A stretch of DNA of 42,769 nucleotides, taken from a virus. Below are positions 40,652-42,769 of the stretch, piece by piece. The notes beneath the pieces were generated by a model that was given only the letters and a program-made list of their open reading frames with translations, was not told the DNA's origin and did no database searches. The stretch is taken from positions 1-42,769 of IMG/VR virus record IMGVR_UViG_3300034102_000967; one strand, 5' to 3'. How positions within the stretch are numbered: position 1 is the stretch's first letter; each line of letters opens with the position of its first letter. A program made the position numbers and the translations under genes.

Positions 40652-40759
40652 CTTATACAACTGCACACTCCCGGGAATCGAACCCAACCATATCGCCCAG
40701 GGCGACACTGTGCTCCACCACATCAGCGTGGCCTACGCCTTTGTGTGCATGTGTATAAG
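40652..40759 (-). ncRNA. Second tRNA-like domain in the large RNA
   Basis: Closed by CTTATACA/TGTATAAG (8 bp) and GCACAC/GTGTGC (6 bp). The 3' part has a T-arm-like TTGGG, TTCGATT, CCCGG. No canonical anticodon arm or CCA; TCGCC/GGCGA forms a tight hairpin in its place. Confidence 0.5.
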
Positions 40760-40931
40760 AACTCTTTCCATTAATTGAAAGCACTATAGCCCTACGGGAC
40801 TTAGCGAATTTCTGAGTGGAGTTCGATTCTCCTCATAAGCCATTGCCACGGTTGTTTCAGAAGAGTAAGATGGCCCTATTCTTCATGAGTCTAAGCGTCC
40901 TTAGACGATACCCGTCAATGCCTTCAATTAA

Positions 40932-41015
40932 TGGTGCGCAAGGAGAGACTCGAACTCTCAATCCTTTCGGCAATGGCTTCTAAGACCATCGTGTATACCA
41001 TTCCACCACTTGCGC
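40932..41015 (-). tRNA. tRNA-Leu(TAG)
   Basis: Loop CTTAGAA in stem ATGGT/GCCAT; class II variable arm; acceptor GCGCAAG/CTTGCGC; encoded CCA. Confidence 0.9.
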
Positions 41016-41131
41016 AAAATTACTAACTTAAATTTTTAATGAACGTTTAACTAATTTCTTAGTATGTGTATATTGTACACTCTAATCTATCATCTGTCAA
41101 TGCATTTTGGTTAACAACAAAAAAATATTTT

Positions 41132-41208
41132 TGGTACTCTTGGAGAGACTCGAACTCTCACTCGCTATCCCCTCAAGATAGTGCGTCTACCAATTGCGCC
41201 ACAAGAGC
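41132..41208 (-). tRNA. tRNA-Leu(GAG) with short variable arm
   Basis: Loop TTGAGGG in CTATC/GATAG; T-arm GAGAG/CTCTC; acceptor GCTCTTG/CAAGAGT with a G-U first pair; encoded CCA. The variable region is only ~5 nt, unlike other bacterial Leu tRNAs. Confidence 0.75.
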
Positions 41209-41210
41209 AT

Positions 41211-41294
41211 TGGTGCGAGTGGCGGGACTCGAACCCGCATGCCTTTCGACGGCAGATTTTAAGTCTGCTGTGTATACCATTCCACCACACTCGC
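41211..41294 (-). tRNA. tRNA-Leu(TAA)
   Basis: Loop CTTAAAA; class II variable arm; acceptor GCGAGTG/CACTCGC; encoded CCA. Adjacent to Leu(GAG). Confidence 0.92.
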
Positions 41295-41299
41295 AATCT

Positions 41300-41375
41300 T
41301 GGTGCTACCTAGAGGGATCGAACCTCTTTCAACGGTGCTTCAAACCGCCGCTATGACCACATCAGCTAAAGTAGC
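41300..41375 (-). tRNA. tRNA-Phe(GAA)
   Basis: Loop TTGAAGC in GCGGT/ACCGT; acceptor GCTACTT/AGGTAGC; encoded CCA. Confidence 0.85.
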
Positions 41376-41379
41376 ATAC

Positions 41380-41470
41380 ATATCTAAACACACTAGCCAC
41401 CGCAGATCCACGATGCCGCAGGCTAGGCCCTAAGAGCTACACTCGTTCTTTCACTAGTGCGTTTAGATAT
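41380..41470 (-). ncRNA. Small RNA with a 17-bp closing stem
   Basis: Arms 41380-41396 and 41454-41470 pair over 17 bp (one G-U) around a 57-nt interior with GC-rich helices. No tRNA features. Between the Phe and Val tRNA genes. Its stem resembles one at ~39683-39765 (AAACACAxxC / GxxTGTGTTT), suggesting a repeated element. Confidence 0.55.
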
Positions 41471-41544
41471 GGTGGATGATGCAGGGTTCGAACCTGCGAC
41501 CGCTTGGATGTCGACCAAGTATTCTACCACTGAAATAATCATCC
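41470..41544 (-). tRNA. tRNA-Val(GAC)-like, C33
   Basis: Loop TCGACAT between CTTGG and CCAAG; C instead of the near-universal U33. Acceptor GGATGAT/ATCATCC; encoded CCA. D- and variable regions resemble Asp tRNAs, so identity is uncertain. Confidence 0.7.
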
Positions 41545-41948
41545 TAGTCTTGTACTGTAGTATCAACCACATCAACACTAACACTTTCGGAATAGTATCC
41601 ATTGCTGGAACCATACCATCGAACAGTCACACTACCTTTTCGTGTACGAAAACGATAGAATGTCCATGTGTAAGACTCGTCTCCTGTAGCTTCACCTTCA
41701 TAATCAGAAACTTCTTCAGCTTCAACTAGTGGTGCTCCAACTAGATCGTTGAGATCTCCGCAGATATCTTCTATGTAAACATGTTCGCAACAATCTTGGT
41801 TATGTTGGAATCTTACATAGTTTGTCTTAGACAGATACAAAGTTAGTACTTCACTGTCTGCTTCTACCTTGTATAATGTTCGTCCTAGAAGTTCCTTGAA
41901 CTCTCGAACAGAACCTTTTAATGTATTAAATGTTTTTATTTTTTCCAT
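41544..41948 (-). CDS. DUF7448-like phage protein
   Basis: 134 aa from ATG 41948 (MEKIKTFNTLKG), the upstream open frame being tRNA sequence. FQHNQDCCEHVYIEDICGDLNDLVGAPLVEAEE and SYTWTFYRFRTRKGSVTVRWYGSSNGYYSESV match a phage family I recall as DUF7448. The CC pair in the first segment is invariant in what I know of it. Function unknown. Its stop abuts the Val tRNA. Confidence 0.75.
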   Translation of the reverse strand: MEKIKTFNTLKGSVREFKELLGRTLYKVEADSEVLTLYLSKTNYVRFQHNQDCCEHVYIEDICGDLNDLVGAPLVEAEEVSDYEGEATGDESYTWTFYRFRTRKGSVTVRWYGSSNGYYSESVSVDVVDTTVQD

Positions 41949-41964
41949 GATATTTCTACTTCGT

Positions 41965-42038
41965 TGGGTTGAACCGGGGAATCGAACCCTCTCTAACTGT
42001 TTCACAGACAGTTGTGCGACCACTACACTAGGAACAAC
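41965..42038 (-). tRNA. tRNA-His(GTG)
   Basis: Loop CTGTGAA; extra G-1 opposite C73, the His identity signature; encoded CCA. Confidence 0.9.
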
Positions 42039-42044
42039 ATTGAT

Positions 42045-42119
42045 TGGTGCGCTCGGATGGAATCGAACCACCGTTCCGAACTTCGTAGGATCGTGTATTC
42101 TCCACTATACGACGAGCGC
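42045..42119 (-). tRNA. tRNA-Arg(ACG)
   Basis: Loop CTACGAA; acceptor GCGCTCG/CGAGCGC; encoded CCA. Confidence 0.88.
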
Positions 42120-42122
42120 AAA

Positions 42123-42290
42123 TTATTGTTTAACTTTCTCTAATGCATCTTTACGCATTAGAAATTTTCTATCTTGAATCGTTCTGCTAACCAATACATA
42201 CTCTATGCCGTCAATTAGCTGAACTTCTTTGAGATCGTTGCAAACTACTCGTTCGCCGTTGAACTTGTTCTTGAGTGTAATTGTTTTCAT
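42123..42290 (-). CDS. Small conserved phage hypothetical, 55 aa
   Basis: 55 aa: MKTITLKNKFNGERVVCNDLKE, IDGIEYVLVSRTIQDRKFLMRKDALEKVKQ. I know this pattern (MKTITLKNKFNGE...FLMRKDALEKV) from T4-like phages; role unknown. It lies between tRNA genes, with AAGGAAAT as Shine-Dalgarno. Confidence 0.7.
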   Translation of the reverse strand: MKTITLKNKFNGERVVCNDLKEVQLIDGIEYVLVSRTIQDRKFLMRKDALEKVKQ

Positions 42291-42305
42291 AACTATTTCC
42301 TTGTA

Positions 42306-42380
42306 TGGCCGGGCTTAGAGGAATCGAACCTCTACCTGCGGTTTCGAAGACCGTAATGATATCCATTTCACCAAAGCCCG
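42306..42380 (-). tRNA. tRNA-Arg(TCG)
   Basis: Loop CTTCGAA; acceptor CGGGCTT/AAGCCCG, G73; encoded CCA. Confidence 0.88.
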
Positions 42381-42385
42381 ATATG

Positions 42386-42459
42386 TGGCAGAGGGTATAG
42401 GAATCGAACCTATAATCACAGAGTCAAAGTCTGTTGTTATACCATTTAACTAACCCCCA
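42386..42459 (-). tRNA. tRNA-Gln(TTG)
   Basis: Loop CTTTGAC in ACAGA/TCTGT; G73; encoded CCA; first pair T-T. Confidence 0.85.
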
Positions 42460-42696
42460 ACATAATGAATTTGTAAGCCTACGTCGACTTTTATCGTAGA
42501 TTTATTCAGGACTTACCGGCCGCCTAGCCTGACCTCGACACGCGATGGATATCACTTGGGATCCGTCCAGCGTAGTCTCCTTTACAGACCTCCGCAGTTC
42601 CCCGCGGGTGGGAGTTGAACCCATTTGCCTTCTACTAACTTGGTCCTTCGAAGAAACCTCATTAGCGTGACTTCACTTGCTGACGCTTACAAAACT
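42460..42696 (-). ncRNA. Gene-free stretch with hairpins and a T-arm-like motif
   Basis: 237 nt between the Gln and last Thr tRNA. Hairpins: CTACG/CGTAG at 42479-42499; CCGC/GCGG near 42592-42607. A TGGG, TTCAACT, CCCA T-arm-like stem-loop appears without an acceptor or CCA. Candidate structured RNA, related in style to the 39.7-40.9 kb region. Confidence 0.4.
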
Positions 42697-42769
42697 TGGT
42701 GCCCCAGGAAGGAATCGAACCTCCACACCCTGATTACAAAACAGGACCTCTACCACTAAGGATACAAGG
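42697..42769 (-). tRNA. tRNA-Thr(TGT), partial at window edge
   Basis: Loop TTTGTAA gives TGT; T-arm GGAGG/CCTTC; encoded CCA. The first ~2 nt of the acceptor lie beyond the window end. A second Thr(TGT) in addition to that at 38.9 kb. Confidence 0.7.

Larger units (their letters stand above)
39668..40931 (-). ncRNA. Large structured noncoding RNA region, GOLLD-like candidate
   Basis: About 1.26 kb without genes inside the tRNA array. Minus-strand signals: three perfect copies of GCTCGCAAGGT (39813-39823, 39949-39959, 40009-40019) and a variant at 40432-40443; GNRA-capped hairpins (GCATA-GCGA-TATGC; CCC-GCAA-GGG; GGCCC-GTGA-GGGTCC); a perfect 7-bp hairpin GTCTAAG/CTTAGAC at 40889-40906; and two tRNA-like domains enclosed by long-range helices (see separate entries). 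Size, tRNA proximity and phage context fit GOLLD RNA as I recall it. Exact ends unknown; 800-1,200 nt. Confidence 0.6.

Noticed and set aside
40440-40860. tmRNA on the plus strand (GGCTTGT pairing with ATAAGCC, T-arm at ~40817)
   Set aside because: No tag frame, no conserved tmRNA 5' sequence and no CCA; the T-arm-like stem is symmetric on both strands.
39668-40931. Group I intron
   Set aside because: No recognisable P/Q/R/S core elements or splice context were seen; a tRNA split by an intron is not needed to explain the domains.
41066-41356. Plus-strand frame encoding VAGLEPACLSTADF-like peptide
   Set aside because: Antisense translation of Leu tRNA genes, a classic misannotation.
1-42769. 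CRISPR array, insertion sequence or integrase
   Set aside because: No regular repeat-spacer pattern, transposase or integrase motif seen.

Overview
The window looks like part of the genome of a large T4-like (myovirus-type) bacteriophage, probably aquatic and infecting a Gram-negative host. Evidence: almost all genes outside one island lie on the minus strand in tight ATGA/TAATG-coupled operons. NATAAATA late-promoter-like boxes recur. There are more than 20 tRNA genes, nearly all with an encoded CCA. There are tail-fibre-like proteins, many small phage-type proteins, phage ThyX, a DksA/TraR zinc finger, an RNA polymerase omega-like protein and no ribosomal or core bacterial genes. Kdo-synthesis genes point to a Gram-negative host. 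No taxonomic assignment could be checked.

Layout. (1) 1-13.2 kb, almost all minus strand: UvdE repair nuclease, glycosyltransferases, KdsA (Kdo-8-P synthase), a QueD-like enzyme, a sialyltransferase-like (GT42/DUF115-like) protein, two tandem paralogous tail-fibre-like proteins, several phage hypotheticals, an SGNH-like protein, KdsB (CMP-Kdo synthetase), ThyX, a Gly-rich structural-like protein and a small histone-like protein. (2) An unusual tRNA at 13.2 kb marks the edge of a mixed-strand island, 13.4-31.5 kb. It carries seven radical SAM enzymes (three paralogous pairs plus one B12-binding type), an SGNH-like protein, a methyltransferase-like protein, three 2-oxoglutarate-dioxygenase-like proteins, GNAT-like proteins, an amidinotransferase, a PLP aminotransferase-like protein, a PP-loop ATPase and two divergent acyl desaturases. 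(3) 31.5-36.2 kb, minus strand: a tail fibre, phosphoesterase, protein phosphatase, an RF1-like release factor interrupted by an in-frame TGA, and a DksA-like protein. (4) 36.2-42.8 kb: a tRNA array with interspersed small genes (a 2OG oxygenase, a coiled-coil protein, RNAP omega, a DUF7448-like protein) and several gene-free stretches that fold strongly. The longest, about 1.26 kb at 39.67-40.93 kb, resembles a GOLLD-type giant RNA with tRNA-like domains nested in it.

How the genes may work together (inference). KdsA, KdsB and the GT42-like protein could make CMP-Kdo and transfer it. The radical SAM / amidinotransferase / aminotransferase / PP-loop set looks like an uncharacterised biosynthetic or modification pathway. 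The omega, DksA-like, release-factor and initiator-tRNA genes suggest that the phage reshapes host transcription and translation.
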